A DNA stretch of 64,000 nt from Plantago ovata (lineage: Eukaryota; Streptophyta; Magnoliopsida; Lamiales; Plantaginaceae), in contig CM051458.1 of NCBI GenBank assembly GCA_028274465.1, forward strand, positions 102,378,855-102,442,854, written 5' to 3'. Every line of letters starts with the position of its first letter. The stretch's first letter is position 1. A program made the position numbers and the translations under genes. Below are positions 1 to 12,633 of this stretch, piece by piece. The notes below the pieces were generated by a model. That model had not been told where the DNA came from. It made no database searches and saw only the letters and a program-made list of their open reading frames with translations.

Positions 1-3000
1 ATGTCCAATGTCAGTCCAAAACAATTCTCTAATGAGACAACCTAATACAATTACTGACTTATAATACTACTACTAGGTAGGGATTAAGTGATTAATTGAG
101 TAGTGGTATTGACTAAATGACTCATATAATATGAGTAGTAAAATTTGCCTTGCTGGCAGACGCCGACAAAAGCAGAATAGACGGCTTACAGTGATTAAAC
201 AATGTGAATTATTAAACCGACCTTATTATGAATTAGCTAATCTTAGTCCAGAACATAAGTGAGCACTGTAAATTAAGTAAACTAGGAGTAGTTTAATTAA
301 GACAGAGTGGATAAATAATAATCGAAGAATTTAGAGATTCTAAGCAGACTTTTTATAGGGATCAGTTATGCTACTGATCAGTGAGTGACAGCAAAACTAC
401 AGAAGGTAATTAGTCGGCGCTAGCTAATTAAATCCAGCCAGGTTCAACCTAAGAACAAGATTCATTTCTCTACTAATCTCATCCTAAGTAAGGTACGTAC
501 ACTCACTTATAAGTTGTGTTAGTGTGCACTTAGACATTAATTTTTTGTCTTTTTGCAAAAATCAAAATTAATTTATACTCCTTACTAGTACTAGTGTGGA
601 AAATTCCTTACATGATGCATGCATATACATGCTTTTACGGAACATCTACTATTGTAGTACGCTTTTAAGGAAATACTCACTATTTATATTGCGTCTAAAC
701 TCAGAAATGTGATTGATACTTCGATTTTATATTCAGAATATGCATGGAAAATTAATTAACCCAACACAAGTATTTGTTTGTCCGTTTGCATTATAGGACT
801 TGGGCTATATTAGTTTCACTCTAAATACAATTTTAGTAAGTTTAATTTAAATTTATTAAGTTCATTAGGTTAGGTTAGATAAGTTCACTTCAATTCAATT
901 TACGTTTACTTAATTAGAATTTATATTTTAAATAAATTCAGTTTAAATTAATTAAATTCGGTTCAATTCAACTCCCAATTCAATGCAGAAATCAAACATA
1001 AGCTTGTGCTAGCTAGTTGCTACTGACTCGTTCAATTCAAATTCATGTGCCAGGGAAAAATGTTTGAAACGTAACTTCTACTACTATAATTCAACTTAAT
1101 TAATAATGACATCATGAATAATTAGCGAGTCATCTACATATTGTATCATTACCATGAAAAAAGTCAACAAATGTAAGAGTAGTGTTAGTAGTGTGTTTGG
1201 TGTCAATAATTTCAATTTTTTACCGTTTTACTATAATAAATTTGTTTGATAAATATCATTACGTACTTTATAAGGTGATTGATTGATTTGAAAATTTTAT
1301 CTACATAGATTACTAAAAATAAGATAAGTGATCATCTACTAATCAACTTATCAGCTTTTAGTCACCATATCAGTTCGTTTTCTAAAACAAATGCTTAGAA
1401 TTGAGAGCAATTTTTTTGGTTTTCCACCGGTATCCGCTACGTGCATTTCACATGACTTGAAACGTTAATAAATTTAAACTCTTTACCCCTTGAGGCAATA
1501 ATCGTGAACAATTTAACTGTATTCACTTGATATGAATCAGGAACTCTCTCTCATCGTGTAGTTGTTTTTCCTGCATATTTGCATTGAAATTTACACGGTT
1601 TAATTTAAAAAGTAAACCCATTACAAATAGGAAACTTATTTGTGGAAGAAGGGAGCGGTAGTAAGGCTCTGTTCAAAATTGAATGTAGCTTATTTAGAGA
1701 TTGAAGAAAATTGAACTGAGTTTATAGTATAAAATATACTAGATGAATTTTAATTGAATTGAAATTAATGAATTTTTATATGAAAAAAATATATACTTAA
1801 ATCAAGTTTTTACATAACTTGCTCTAATTTTGCAACTAACTTTCTCTCTATCTTTTATGGGAGAAAGAATATGGTTATTTAGCAGTTTTCCAGATATAGC
1901 CAAGAAAAATTGAAAATGAGTAGAATAATTTAACAATGCAGTACTGCATTTTGGTCCAAGTACCAAAGTTGATGATATTGCATAATGGGTCCTGCTCCTA
2001 CCATTTATGAATTTATTGCACTTGGTGAACAATGTATCATCATGCAATAATGTAGCATAATATATAAAAATTGTGCATTATTCCATGAACACCTTGTTTC
2101 CAGATTCCAGTCCAGTCCCTAGCACTAGCAGCCATCAGAATCCATTGCATTTGCATATGGACTGGGAAACCCATCCCTAAACTTTTCCTATCTTTGCAAG
2201 AAACATTAATTGGGAGTACTAGTATAGACCAAGTTACAAGTTATACTACTAATAATTCGGAACAGAGAGGCATGACATGGTAAAGACATATAAGTCGTTA
2301 GGAGACAGTGTATGTCCCCTGAAAGAGGATGAATCTTGCCGGCCGGTTATTCTACGTTCAAACACTGTTACTTTGTAAACAAATTTCATCTCAAACGCAA
2401 TTTAAATTTGTAATGTGTCTTACTAGTTTTAGATTAAAAATTGTATTCGAGTTTACTTTCGAATGTTTTAAGGTGTGTTATAATAGATCTGTCGATCTCA
2501 ATGAGGTCATTACTAACTCTCCAGTGTACTTTTGGACCATGTAATTATAAAATCTTACATAACCCCATAAACTTGATAGAATTACACCTTTACTACAAGA
2601 ATGGATTCGTGGTGATTGGTTAATTGAGAAATTAATTACTTTATAGGGACCATAGGGTGTGAATTTTCTACAGATTTAGGACACACGCTAAGGATGAATG
2701 ACATCGAACTATTCGAAGTACTCTTTCTCGTAGATGGCAGACGTTGAGATTAGAGCGTGCCTTTCTGAATGTAAGGTGGTACCTACCTTCGACCCTTCGC
2801 GGTACTAGACTAGTGGTTGTTAATGCACCAGCTAAGCCGTGCAGATGAGGTCTTATATAAGGAGTGTACATGACTTACTTCGCTGGAGGAGGGTTAGTGA
2901 CGTAAGACTTATTTGTCGTATGGTGAAATAGGAATAGAGGACTTCACTCAAAGAAGGTTGAACACCTTTCGTGTATGCAAATCGAAGTGTGTGTGTTGTG

Positions 3001-3900
3001 GTTGACCATGTAGATCAGGTGGCCCTCATTTGGTAAAACTTCTACATGAGAAATTTGGAAAAATATATTCTAAAATTCAAAACATAAAAATATGTGAGCA
3101 AGCTATGTCAGACGAGTTACGTCGAATCGAGGAAAAACGTGTTGCAAAAGAGAAAGCGCAAGATAGTTAAGATTGGGAATTTAGACATTACAGTTGTACA
3201 TTGTGCTTAGCGTGTATTGAAGATAAAATATACTTACGTAATCCTCTTTACTATACATATGCAACTAATAAAGAAGAATTCCCGATATAACAAAAATCAA
3301 AGTCAATAATAAGGAAGAACTTGATTCTAAAGAAAAAAAAAATTATATTCCCAAACAAAGTTAATTTTTTGTTCGAGTCGACTGAACCGAATATTGTTTA
3401 ACTTGACTCGAACTCGAACAGCACACCAGCCAAGTCTTGCTCAACTATTTAGAGAAATGAGTAAAACATTAGGTCTAAGTCTAACTCATGACAAAAACCG
3501 AAAAGAAAAAATTGGTATCATATCACGAGCCTTATCGAGTCTATTAAATCTATGAATACATGGTATATCACGAGTTTTATTGAGTCGAGGGCGACTCTAC
3601 TATCTAGTAAAACCAAGTTGAGTACACATTAAGATCCCGATTCGCGTAACGGTTGTTTTGCTTGGGTCATTATATATTTCCTTTCCTTTTCTTTTCCTTT
3701 TTTTAGGTAAAGTTTGATGATTAAAATTTGCTAAAAATAGGTAGATATCCCGATCGAGCTCCACATGTCCCTGTACGTTGTTACCTTTCCCCAAATCCTC
3801 CATACCTCCTCGTATGAAATTCTGCACCACCTCCCGGCTTGGTGTTAACACTCTTGTGCATTTACTCGAGGAGCCGAGGAAAACAGGAAACAAACTCCAC
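1..3900. other. AT-rich intergenic DNA, no supported gene
   Basis: No reading frame here looks like a conserved protein; the longest are short and low in complexity. The stretch 830-990 is built from short variants of TTCAATTCAATT and TTAATTTAAATT, and similar sequence recurs near 7500-7600. A fragment at about 1660-1700 begins with GGCTCTGTTCA, like the start of the Tourist-like MITEs near 19.9 kb, but no matching right end was found. The interval 2650-3030 is less AT-rich, without a recognisable domain. Confidence 0.5.
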
Positions 3901-3918
3901 ACTGCCCCCAATGTTGTA

Positions 3919-3924
3919 CACGTG
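3919..3924. promoter_or_regulatory. G-box core upstream of DCR copy 1
   Basis: CACGTG palindrome about 280 bases upstream of the start codon. It is the core that plant bZIP and bHLH factors bind. Use in this gene is inferred from position only. Confidence 0.35.
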
Positions 3925-4092
3925 TCACCCCAATCACAACGGACCCCTTTATTTTAGTTTTATTATTTCCTTGAAAAATACTTTTAGAAATAAAAATAAA
4001 TGTAGATTCCTATTTTATCCCCCACAGCCACAGTCAAGTCAAACTCCAAATACAATGTACAACTCCCTTCCCTGCCCACCCTCCTTATAAGT

Positions 4093-4100
4093 TATAAATA
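4093..4100 (+). promoter_or_regulatory. TATA box of DCR copy 1
   Basis: TATAAATA lies 99 bases upstream of the ATG at 4199, leaving a leader of roughly 65-75 bases. The inverted paralogue has the same TATAAATA followed by CCCA and a similar pyrimidine-rich leader, so the core promoter was duplicated with the gene. Confidence 0.7.
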
Positions 4101-4198
4101 CCCAGCTTCACCTTCTCCATTTCCATCACTTCCAATCCAAACACTCTCCCACTCTTAACTGTGAACCATTTCCCCTGTGATTTTTTACGAACCCGAAA

Positions 4199-5653
4199 AT
4201 GGTTTCGCAAACATTGCCTGTGGTTTCTAACTGCACAGTCTACCCATCTCAGAAATCGACATTACCCGATCTGAAACTCTCTGTTTCCGATCTACCCATG
4301 CTCTCATGTCACTACATCCAAAAAGGTTGCCTATTCACCAAACCACCTTTCCCAATTTCACAACTAATCACTCTCCTCAAAACAAGCCTCTCTCAAACCC
4401 TCTCCCACTTCCCTCCACTCGCCGGCCGGCTCACCACCGACTCTGACGGCTACATCTACATCACCTGCAACGACGCTGGCGTCGATTTCATCCACGCCGA
4501 TGGGTCCCACCTCCACGTCACTGACTTGCTCACGTCATCCGATAACGAATACGTTCCTGAAATTGTCAAGAGCTGCTTTACCTTCGATCACATGGTTAGC
4601 TACCAGGGGCATTTTCGTCCTATTCTGGCCGTTCAGGTGACCGAATTGTCTGACGGAGTTTTCATCGGTTGTGCCGTTAATCACTCCGTTACTGACGGCA
4701 CCTCTTTCTGGAACTTCTTCAATACTTTCGCTGAAATAAGCAGGGGAGTGGAAAAGATTTCGAAAATCCCCGATTTTACGAGGGATTCGGTTCTGATTTC
4801 TAAGGCCGTGCTTAACATCCCCGCCGGAGGGCCTGAAGTTACGTTCGACACCGAAGCTCCGATCAGAGAGAGGGTTTTCAGGTTCAGCAGAGAATCAATT
4901 TTGAAGCTCAAAGACAGAGTTAACAAGTGTGACAAATTTGAAGTTAACGGCGGAATTAACTCCGTTGCTGAGTTAATGGGAAAACAGAGTAACGACACTT
5001 TTAAATTCCCTGACTCTAAGTTAACGCCGTTAGCCTGGTTGAGAAATGTCGTCTCCAGGCACTCAAGTGTTGCTGTCAATCCAACGGTTGAGATTTCGTC
5101 TTTCCAGTCCCTAAGCGCTTTGCTATGGCGTGGCATCACGCGCGCGAGGAAACTGCCGGCTTCGAAAATGACGACTTTCCGAATGGCGGTTAACTGCCGC
5201 CACAGGCTCGAGCCGAAGCTGGACCCGTTGTACTTTGGCAACGCGATTCAAAGCACTCCGACTTATGCTGATGCCGGTGAGGTGTTGGGAAATGATCTCC
5301 GTTGGTGCGCTGAGCAGCTTAATAAGAGCGTTAAGGCTCACGGAGATGCTACGGTGAGGAAGAATATAGCGAATTGGGACAAGGACCCGAAATGTTTCCC
5401 GTTGGGGAACTTTGACGGTGCAATGATTACTATGGGGAGCTCTCCGAGGTTTCCTATGTATGATAACGACTTTGGGTGGGGTCGACCGGTTGTTGTGAGG
5501 AGTGGGCGGGCGAATAAGTTTGACGGGAAGATTTCTGCCTTCCCGGGGCGTGATGGGAGTGGGACCGTTGATTTGGAAGTTGTTTTGACGCCTGAGACTA
5601 TGGAGGCTTTGGAGGCGGACTGGGAGTTTATGCAATATGTTTCGAGTTATTAG
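4199..5653 (+). CDS. DCR: DCR-like BAHD acyltransferase, copy 1
   Basis: Intact single-exon frame of 484 residues, the usual size for a BAHD acyl-CoA-dependent acyltransferase. Catalytic HxxxD is H162-S-V-T-D166 and the structural DFGWG motif is at 424-428. Segments such as LSVSDLPMLSCHYIQKGC (from residue 27), FPPLAGRL and MGSSPRFPMYDNDFGWG match my recollection of Arabidopsis DEFECTIVE IN CUTICULAR RIDGES, a cytosolic enzyme needed to build the cutin polyester of the epidermis. The start is the first Met after the TATA box; the paralogue has the same MVSQTLPVV beginning. It converges on a second copy 2.5 kb downstream. DCR identity is by sequence resemblance; the exact acyl acceptor cannot be read from sequence. 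Confidence 0.9.
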   Translation: MVSQTLPVVSNCTVYPSQKSTLPDLKLSVSDLPMLSCHYIQKGCLFTKPPFPISQLITLLKTSLSQTLSHFPPLAGRLTTDSDGYIYITCNDAGVDFIHADGSHLHVTDLLTSSDNEYVPEIVKSCFTFDHMVSYQGHFRPILAVQVTELSDGVFIGCAVNHSVTDGTSFWNFFNTFAEISRGVEKISKIPDFTRDSVLISKAVLNIPAGGPEVTFDTEAPIRERVFRFSRESILKLKDRVNKCDKFEVNGGINSVAELMGKQSNDTFKFPDSKLTPLAWLRNVVSRHSSVAVNPTVEISSFQSLSALLWRGITRARKLPASKMTTFRMAVNCRHRLEPKLDPLYFGNAIQSTPTYADAGEVLGNDLRWCAEQLNKSVKAHGDATVRKNIANWDKDPKCFPLGNFDGAMITMGSSPRFPMYDNDFGWGRPVVVRSGRANKFDGKISAFPGRDGSGTVDLEVVLTPETMEALEADWEFMQYVSSY

Positions 5654-8137
5654 ATTAGATGTCCCCTAGCTTCTAAAAAAACGTATTCTAATGCTAATTG
5701 AATGTGTTCGTGGCCGTTCGGATCCCGTTCCGCATGACTGTGGGATGCTTGTTTTGTCCAGTTGGATCTGGAAGACTGAAAATGGATATCCGATGAGACT
5801 TGGTGAATGTGTGAGATTGAGAAGTGATTGTATAGTTTGTGATGTAGTAGTCTTTTGTTAAACATGTATCAATGCTAATTTTCTTTACATAATTCAATGG
5901 AAATTTGACTTGGTTAAAAGTAAATTGAATGGCTGACTTGACTGATAGATTAAAAGAATATACTCCTAGTAATTACTTCATTAATTTAGTCAAGAATAAG
6001 AAGCTAGCAATGATGATCAACTCCAGGAAACTGAGAAAATGTAGTACTATTATTTTTATGGGCCTTGTGGCAACTACATTTGGCTTTTAAGTACTACTTG
6101 TATGAAAACTTATGCAATAGAAAATGAACATCAAGTTGCCACTCAATTTTATACTTTAACATTAGAATATCCAGAGTTGCCACTTGCAAAATAGTTTAAG
6201 GGGACTGGGATGAATCTTCCTCACATGTTGCAGTAATATCAATTTATATGGACGGTGGTCTTAAGTTGTGTACAATGTTATTGATGTAATAAGCCTAACT
6301 CACACTATCCCCGATTATAATTATGTCCAAGTCCAACTTGCATGTAGGAACAATGATTGTGATTGTGTATCATACAGCCATACAGGCACCTATGTGAAGT
6401 ACTAACTACTACACTAAGCAGAGAACTTTGGGCTATCCGCACGGGAATTTTACTTGATTTATGTCGGTAAATGTGTCTAAGCTTATATCCGTACTGATTT
6501 CTCGTATACTTTCTTTTGTCTTTGCAAGGACTTACTTCTATTAGAATTTGGTCATCTTCACCTTAAAAGGCCTTGTAAGGGGAGAAGGTTTCAATCTTAT
6601 AGGTTGATTGAACGGAATCTAATCATTTATATTAATTCTCCAACACTCTCCCACACTCTTGGCCGATCTCAACTTCTATGGGGAGGCCAATCGAGTGGAA
6701 ATTTAATATGGGACGGAGTTTGTCTCCGGGGAGATTCGAACCCAGGGGGGTGTGACCCACCATGATAGAATTCCAACTCTCCCAAAAGCTTAAGCTGTTG
6801 TGGAGGAATAGAATCTAATCATTTATATTAATTCTCCAACAGATGCTAGCGGTGGAAGCTCTAGTGCAGGACATTAAGAAGCTAGTCCAAATTTTTAACT
6901 ACATAAATCCAGAAAATATACCTGGAGGCCAACACAACCGCGGACTTCCTATCAAAGTAGTGATGGTTTTGTGTACGAAGTAGTTCACACAGAAAATTCA
7001 TGATACTGAAAAAACGGGGTAAATTGCATAATTTGGAAATGAAGGCTGGAAATGTATGGTTCATATGCAATGCTCACTCATTGAGTGAATTAATTTGCGA
7101 AATCAATTTTTGTTTTTAAAATGTTGTCAATCATGCATTTAGGTAAGTTGTCGTGATTCCATGTACCCATTCTTCACTGAAGTTTGCGCAGATGTTCATT
7201 TGTTTAAGCATATCATGAGTAAGTCAACTTGTACACATAAGTTCTGGAGTCCAGGGTAGCATGACAAGCCTCACTCAAAATTTTCTTTAATTTGGTCAAT
7301 TAGTTTTATAATCATACTATATCATCATCTAAGCAAGTCGACTTGAACACCAAAGAGAAGGTGTCAAATATATAGAATTAGATGGACTAAATAATACAAC
7401 TTCCATTAAAATGAATATTATGTAGGCCAAATCCCACTTTCTAAATCTCCTTTTCTTTTTCATTTTTTTTTTACTTTTTAAGTCCATGTTAGTAATCAGT
7501 CCAATTAAGTTTAGATTGATTCAATTCATTTCAAATTAATTAAATTAAATTCAGTTCAATTATATTTAGATTTACTAAATTATATTATATATATTATCAA
7601 ATAATTATGTTCAAACTTGTTTGTTTAGTTATATTTAATCAGATAAATTAAGTTGAGATATTTTCATTAAGAAAAACATATCAATAAATGTCCCCTGATT
7701 TCATCGTTGGCTTTTTTAAAGCCTGCAAGTCAAAGTGTCAAAGTACTCATCATATACAGAACCAAATCAATACTCTGTAATAAAGAAACTTTTGGTTTCA
7801 GTCAAACATCACTCCATAATCCATATAATTAGATGAAGCAACTAAAATTGTTTCATTACAATACAGTACATAATAATAATATAATGTTGGTTAAACAAAA
7901 CACAATACACATCAATTAAAGACTCTCACACTCTTTACAACCCCATTTGTTTCATCACGATTTCACTTGATCATCTACTGTCACTTTCTTATCGTTCAGG
8001 TGCATCTCCCTTTTGGTAAAGGATCAAGTATCATCCTTTGCCAAATGTGACCTTTTTTGCCACTCTTCATAAGAAAGTCAAAAGACTAGCGATAATGTTT
8101 GGGCACAAATTGTTACTTTCGGAGCAACTTATTTTTA
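5654..8137. other. Spacer between the convergent DCR genes
   Basis: About 2.5 kb separating the two stop codons. It contains a short repeat element at 6615-6841 and AT-rich low-complexity DNA at 7440-7680. No further gene is supported. The 3' flanks of the two DCR copies are not alike, so the duplicated unit ended at or near the stop codons. Confidence 0.5.
6615..6841 (-). repeat. Small repeat element with 31-bp direct end repeats and a B-box-like motif
   Basis: The same 31 bases (GAATCTAATC...CTCCAACA) occur at 6615-6645 and 6811-6841, so on the minus strand the unit begins and ends with TGTTGGAGAATTAAT. Between them the minus strand has GGGTTCGAATC, which resembles a tRNA B box. Terminal direct repeats starting TGTTG suggest a TRIM-like mini-LTR element; the B-box motif would instead suggest a tRNA-derived piece. 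No poly-A tail or target duplication was found. Confidence 0.4.
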
Positions 8138-9595
8138 TCAATAACTGGAAACGTACTGCATAAACTCTGGGTCGGATTCCAATTTCGCCATAGTCTTAGG
8201 CGCCAAAATAACCTCCAAATCAACGCTTCCACCCCCATTACGCCCTGGGAAGGCCGAGATCTTTCCATCAAATTTATTGGCTCGCCCGCTCCTCACTGCA
8301 ACCGGACGCCCCCACCCGAAATCATTATCATACATAGGAAACCGCGGAGAGCTCCCCATAGTGATCATGGCTCCGTCAAAGTTCCCCAACGGGAAACATT
8401 TCGGGTCCTTCTCCCAATTCGCTACATTCTTCCTCACCGTAGCATCACCGTGTGCCTTCACGTTCCTATTAAGCTGCTCGGCGCACCAACGAAGATCATT
8501 TCCCAACACCTCACCGGCATTAGCGTAAGTCGGAATGCTCTGAATTGCGTTACCGAAGTACAACGGGTCCAGCTTGGGCTCAAGCCTGTGGCGGCAGTTA
8601 ACCGCCATTCGGAATGTTGTCGTTTTCGAAGACGGTAAATCCCTAGCGCGCGTGATGCCACGCCATAGCAATGCACTTAAGGACTGGAAAGATGAAATCT
8701 CAGCTGGTGGGGAACTTAGAGCAACATTTGAGTCCCTGGAGACCACCATTCTCAACCAAGCTAACGACGTTAACTTAAAATCAGGGAATTTAAAAGTGTC
8801 GTTACTCTGTTTTCCCATTAACTCAGCAACGGAGTCAATTCCGCCGTTAACTTCAAACTTGTCACGCTTGTTAACTCTGTCTTTGAGCTTCAAAATTGAT
8901 TCTCTGCTGAACCTGAAAACCCTCTCTCTAATCGGAGCTTCGGTATCGAACGTAACTTCAGGCCCTCCGGAAGGGATGTTAAGCACGGCCGGAGAAATTA
9001 GAACCGAGTCCCTCGTAAAATCGGGGACTTTGGAAATCTTTTGGACTCCCCTGCTTATTTCAGCAAAGGTATTGAAGAAGTTCCAGAAAGAGGTACCGTC
9101 AGTAACGGAGTGATTAACGGCGCAACCGATGAAAACTCCGTCAGACAATTCGGTCACCTGAACGGCCAGAATAGGACGAAAATGCCCCTGGTAGCTAACC
9201 ATGTGATCGAAGGTAAAGCAGCTCTTGACAATTTCAGGAACGTATTCGTTATCGGATGACGTGAGCAAGTCAGTGACGTGGAGGTGGGACCCATCGGCGT
9301 GAATGAAATCGACGCCAGCATCGTTGCAGGTGATGTAGATGTAGCCGTCAGAGTCGGTGGTGAGCCGGCCGGCGAGTGGCGGGAAGTGGGAGAGGGTCTG
9401 AGAGAGGCTTGTTTTGAGGAGAGTGATTAGTTGTGAAATTGGGAAAGGTGGTTTGGTGAATAGGCAACCTTTCTGTATGTAGTGACATGAAAGCATCGGA
9501 AGATCAGAAACGGAGAGTTTCAGATCAGGTAATGTCGATTTCTGAGAGGGGTAGACTGTGCAGCTTGAAACCACAGGCAATGTTTGCGAAACCAT
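8138..9595 (-). CDS. DCR: DCR-like BAHD acyltransferase, copy 2 (inverted)
   Basis: Intact single-exon frame of 485 residues on the minus strand, close to copy 1 along its whole length, with scattered substitutions and one extra residue near position 297. HSVTD is again at 162-166 and DFGWG at 425-429, so the active site is preserved. The frame stays open for 92 more codons upstream to 9871, but that stretch crosses the TATA box and is simply promoter and leader; the Met at 9595 matches the start of copy 1. Predicted role is the same cutin acyltransferase. Changes cluster between residues 185 and 310, away from the motifs, which suggests constraint on both copies rather than decay. Confidence 0.9.
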   Translation of the reverse strand: MVSQTLPVVSSCTVYPSQKSTLPDLKLSVSDLPMLSCHYIQKGCLFTKPPFPISQLITLLKTSLSQTLSHFPPLAGRLTTDSDGYIYITCNDAGVDFIHADGSHLHVTDLLTSSDNEYVPEIVKSCFTFDHMVSYQGHFRPILAVQVTELSDGVFIGCAVNHSVTDGTSFWNFFNTFAEISRGVQKISKVPDFTRDSVLISPAVLNIPSGGPEVTFDTEAPIRERVFRFSRESILKLKDRVNKRDKFEVNGGIDSVAELMGKQSNDTFKFPDFKLTSLAWLRMVVSRDSNVALSSPPAEISSFQSLSALLWRGITRARDLPSSKTTTFRMAVNCRHRLEPKLDPLYFGNAIQSIPTYANAGEVLGNDLRWCAEQLNRNVKAHGDATVRKNVANWEKDPKCFPLGNFDGAMITMGSSPRFPMYDNDFGWGRPVAVRSGRANKFDGKISAFPGRNGGGSVDLEVILAPKTMAKLESDPEFMQYVSSY

Positions 9596-9723
9596 TTTCG
9601 GATTTTGGTTTAAGTTACGGAGAGGCGATTTCGCAGAGAATGGCCTGCCTGGTTGGTTCTGAGTTAGAGTGAGAGAGTGCTTTGTAGTGTTTGTGTGATG
9701 GAAATAGAGGAGGTGAAGATGGG

Positions 9724-9731
9724 TATTTATA
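9724..9731 (-). promoter_or_regulatory. TATA box of DCR copy 2
   Basis: TATAAATA on the minus strand, about 129 bases upstream of the ATG at 9595, in the same context as in copy 1. A palindrome CACGTACGTG lies further upstream at 9936-9945 and could serve as an ACGT-core site. Copy 1 has a CACGTG at a comparable distance, but the surrounding sequences do not align. Confidence 0.65.
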
Positions 9732-9739
9732 AGGGTGGG

Positions 9740-12533
9740 CTGTGTGCTGAGTACATTGAATTTGCAGCGTGTTTTGTGATTTTTTATTGTTTGAGGCTTT
9801 ATTAGTAATTTAATTTGAGTTGAGTTGACTCTATTGGCTAAGGAAGAGAATGAGTGAATGAATGAGTCCATTTTGTTTTTTGTTTTGTTGGGTTGGGGGG
9901 AGATAGTTGGGAAGATATCAACTGCACTGGAGAGCCACGTACGTGTACAACTATGCCCTGGTGAGTTTTTGGATGGGACAATATATTTTGTGAACTTTGC
10001 AACACATTTGTGGATATTTATGACTTTATGTGGGTAAAAATTGAGATGAGTTTACATTATTATTTTGAAAAAAAGGGCAGTTCTTTATGTGCAAGGAAAA
10101 TGTGTTTGAAATAAATGGATAAACTCAAACAATTTTATCACCTTATGAAGTAGTGTCTCGTAATGTTTTGAATATTACCATATCACTCTGAAATTAGTGT
10201 ATATGACGTGTGTAACACTTCAAATATAATTGTCTCTAAAACATAAGTATATACTAGCACATGCTTGTATTATGTACATGTACCTACCATCGGAACGGAG
10301 TCAGGATTAGAACTCGCTTGGGACATTGTGTACATAGGATTGAAAATTATTATATCACAATAGAGAAACTTTTTTTTATTGGTTAAGAGAAAAATGTACT
10401 AAGCAGGGATATTATGCATTAGAAAATTACAAGTTTATTCACCGTAAATGTATATTTTGAGAAAGAAAAATAACATGGAAAGCAAAAATGGTTAGGCATA
10501 ATAATGCAAACAAATCTATAGTACTAAAGAAAAAAAAGAAGGGTAGTGCAAGAGCTCTACCTTGCACAAACTCACAGACACACCCCCACCACTATGTACC
10601 ATATACTATATTCGAACTTCATGAGGCACTACCAGTCTACCATATGCTATTACAAAGAATAAACCATACAACTATCATATGCTAGAAGAAGCAATGCATT
10701 TAGCCGATTTTCTCAAAATTGACGGCTAGCCAATTCGTCATGGGATCGATAACATAACAATACATCATTTCACATAAAATGTGACCTACAATCATTAGTT
10801 ACTCGTTTTCCTTTTTATGTATCCCAAACATTGTTTTTATTACATGAGCGTTCTAGCAACATAATATTTTTCCCATGAATAGCCACCAATATTATCAACA
10901 AGGAAAGACGTTCGTGTACTGTACTCAGTGGTCTATTCCCTACCGAACCAAGCGAACTTCCCTCATGTACTATATCATATGTTTTTGTATATGAAATCTC
11001 TTCTAATAGGACACAAGTTCTCAACTCCTTACCGTAATTTATTGGATAATTATTAATATAAATAACTAAATTCCGCACCTCTCATGTCCAAACTTAGGTT
11101 CGAGCCTTTGTAAAGACAAACTCCATACATAATTAAATTTTTACTCGAAAGCCTCCCAGAAAATGCTAATGCTGAAATTGGACACAAATGTGGAGATAAT
11201 AACATAGTTTAAACCTTAGACAAATATGAAAATCAAGCATAATCCTAATCTAAGTAGTAACATCAAAATCACCCACTATCAATTGGGATTCCAATCCATA
11301 ATAACTATATGATTGTGTTTGGGATTAGTGGCAAATAGTATCCTTTGACTAAGTATTGTGCTTGGATTGAGTGCCAAATCTCACGAATGTCAAGTTTGGT
11401 GAACAAGAAACTAGCACGGGTCCGGCAAATTGGGAGAAATGTTAGTATAAGGGGACAAAATGAAGCTTCCCGCGAGCATAGCTAATTCATTCCATGATAT
11501 TTTTAGTATATAAAATATACAACAAGAGGGCTAAATAATAAGCAATGTTTCATTCATTCACATAATTTGAGGTGATTATAAGGTGATTCTTATAGATTTT
11601 GCTGCTTCTATATCCCAGTATCAGAATATTCAATGAAGATTTGAGATTTCACTTGGGATTATGTGTTTGATTGCATGAATAAAGCGAGTTTGATTGATTT
11701 TCTTGCCTTGGGTTAATCATTAATTGTTTAATTATGATGGTTTGGCCAAAGTCCAAACCACATGATAGTTTGATCTTCTTGAAAGTCAAGCTGATGGATG
11801 AATATATAGAAGTGAAATGTTTTATCAAAATGTTCAGTGTGAATAGTATAAATACAGACGAAATAACTCACTTTAGTATGGATCAACTTTACGAACCAAA
11901 TCAGTTTATAAACTACGCGTTAGTATAAGTTTATATAGTGAACTTAATTTCACTAAGCCATAAAATAATCTATTGTCCGCCAAGTTTAATAAAACTAAAT
12001 CATAATTAAGTTAAGTGGTTTCTTAATTCGAGAGAAAATAACTGTTTAGGAAGTTTATTATGGAACGGATGGAGTATATAAGTTTATATACCGAACTTAA
12101 TTTCACTAAGCGTAAAACAATCTATTTCTCGCGAAGTTTAATTAAACTAGATCATAAGTTAAGTGGTTGCTAGCGAATAAGAGCTAACTTATAGCCGAGT
12201 AAGTACTACTAGTTGGTAAATAATCATGTTAAATGATAAGTTGTTTGATAGTTGATCAGATAACTAATAAACTAATTGAATTTTATATATTCCTTAAATA
12301 AAGTAATTAGTCGATCAGCTATCTGATTTGTTTGCTAAATAGAAATGGAAGTTATCCTAAGTTCGTAACTATTTCATCAAATCAACTGCTTATACTTATA
12401 AGTGAACAGTTAAGTTATCAAGTACCAAAAACCAATTTGGTTCTGCATTTTCCATAATAACCTATAATTAGAAGTGATTAGTAGTAAAATTTGTCTATGA
12501 TAATTAAGAAATGCAAGTAGTCCAGTAAGCAGC
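9740..12533. other. Intergenic DNA with one tandem duplication
   Basis: No coding sequence is supported. A roughly 95-base unit containing GAACTTAATTTCACTAAG occurs at about 11929-12025 and again at 12079-12170, a diverged direct duplication with a period near 150 bases. The interval runs into the first scaffold gap. Confidence 0.45.
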
Positions 12534-12633
12534 NNNNNNNNNNNNNNNNNNNNNNNNNNNNNNNNNNNNNNNNNNNNNNNNNNNNNNNNNNNNNNNNNNN
12601 NNNNNNNNNNNNNNNNNNNNNNNNNNNNNNNNN
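12534..12633. other. Scaffold gap (100 N)
   Basis: Exactly 100 undetermined bases, the usual placeholder for a gap of unknown length. It cuts a WOX5-like sequence: the homeobox reading frame enters the gap at its right edge and does not emerge on the left. Confidence 0.98.

Noticed and set aside
4681..5635. Long antisense frames (170-186 codons) opposite DCR copy 1, mirrored opposite copy 2 at 8099-9113
   Set aside because: They are shadows of a GC-richer coding sequence; they exist in both copies because the sense strand is conserved, and they have no domain or promoter.
6721..6760. Possible tRNA gene (GGTTCGAATC on the minus strand)
   Set aside because: Only a B-box-like motif is present; no acceptor or anticodon stems could be paired around it.
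9596..9871. A 92-residue N-terminal extension of DCR copy 2
   Set aside because: It crosses the TATA box and the leader, and copy 1 has no equivalent coding extension.
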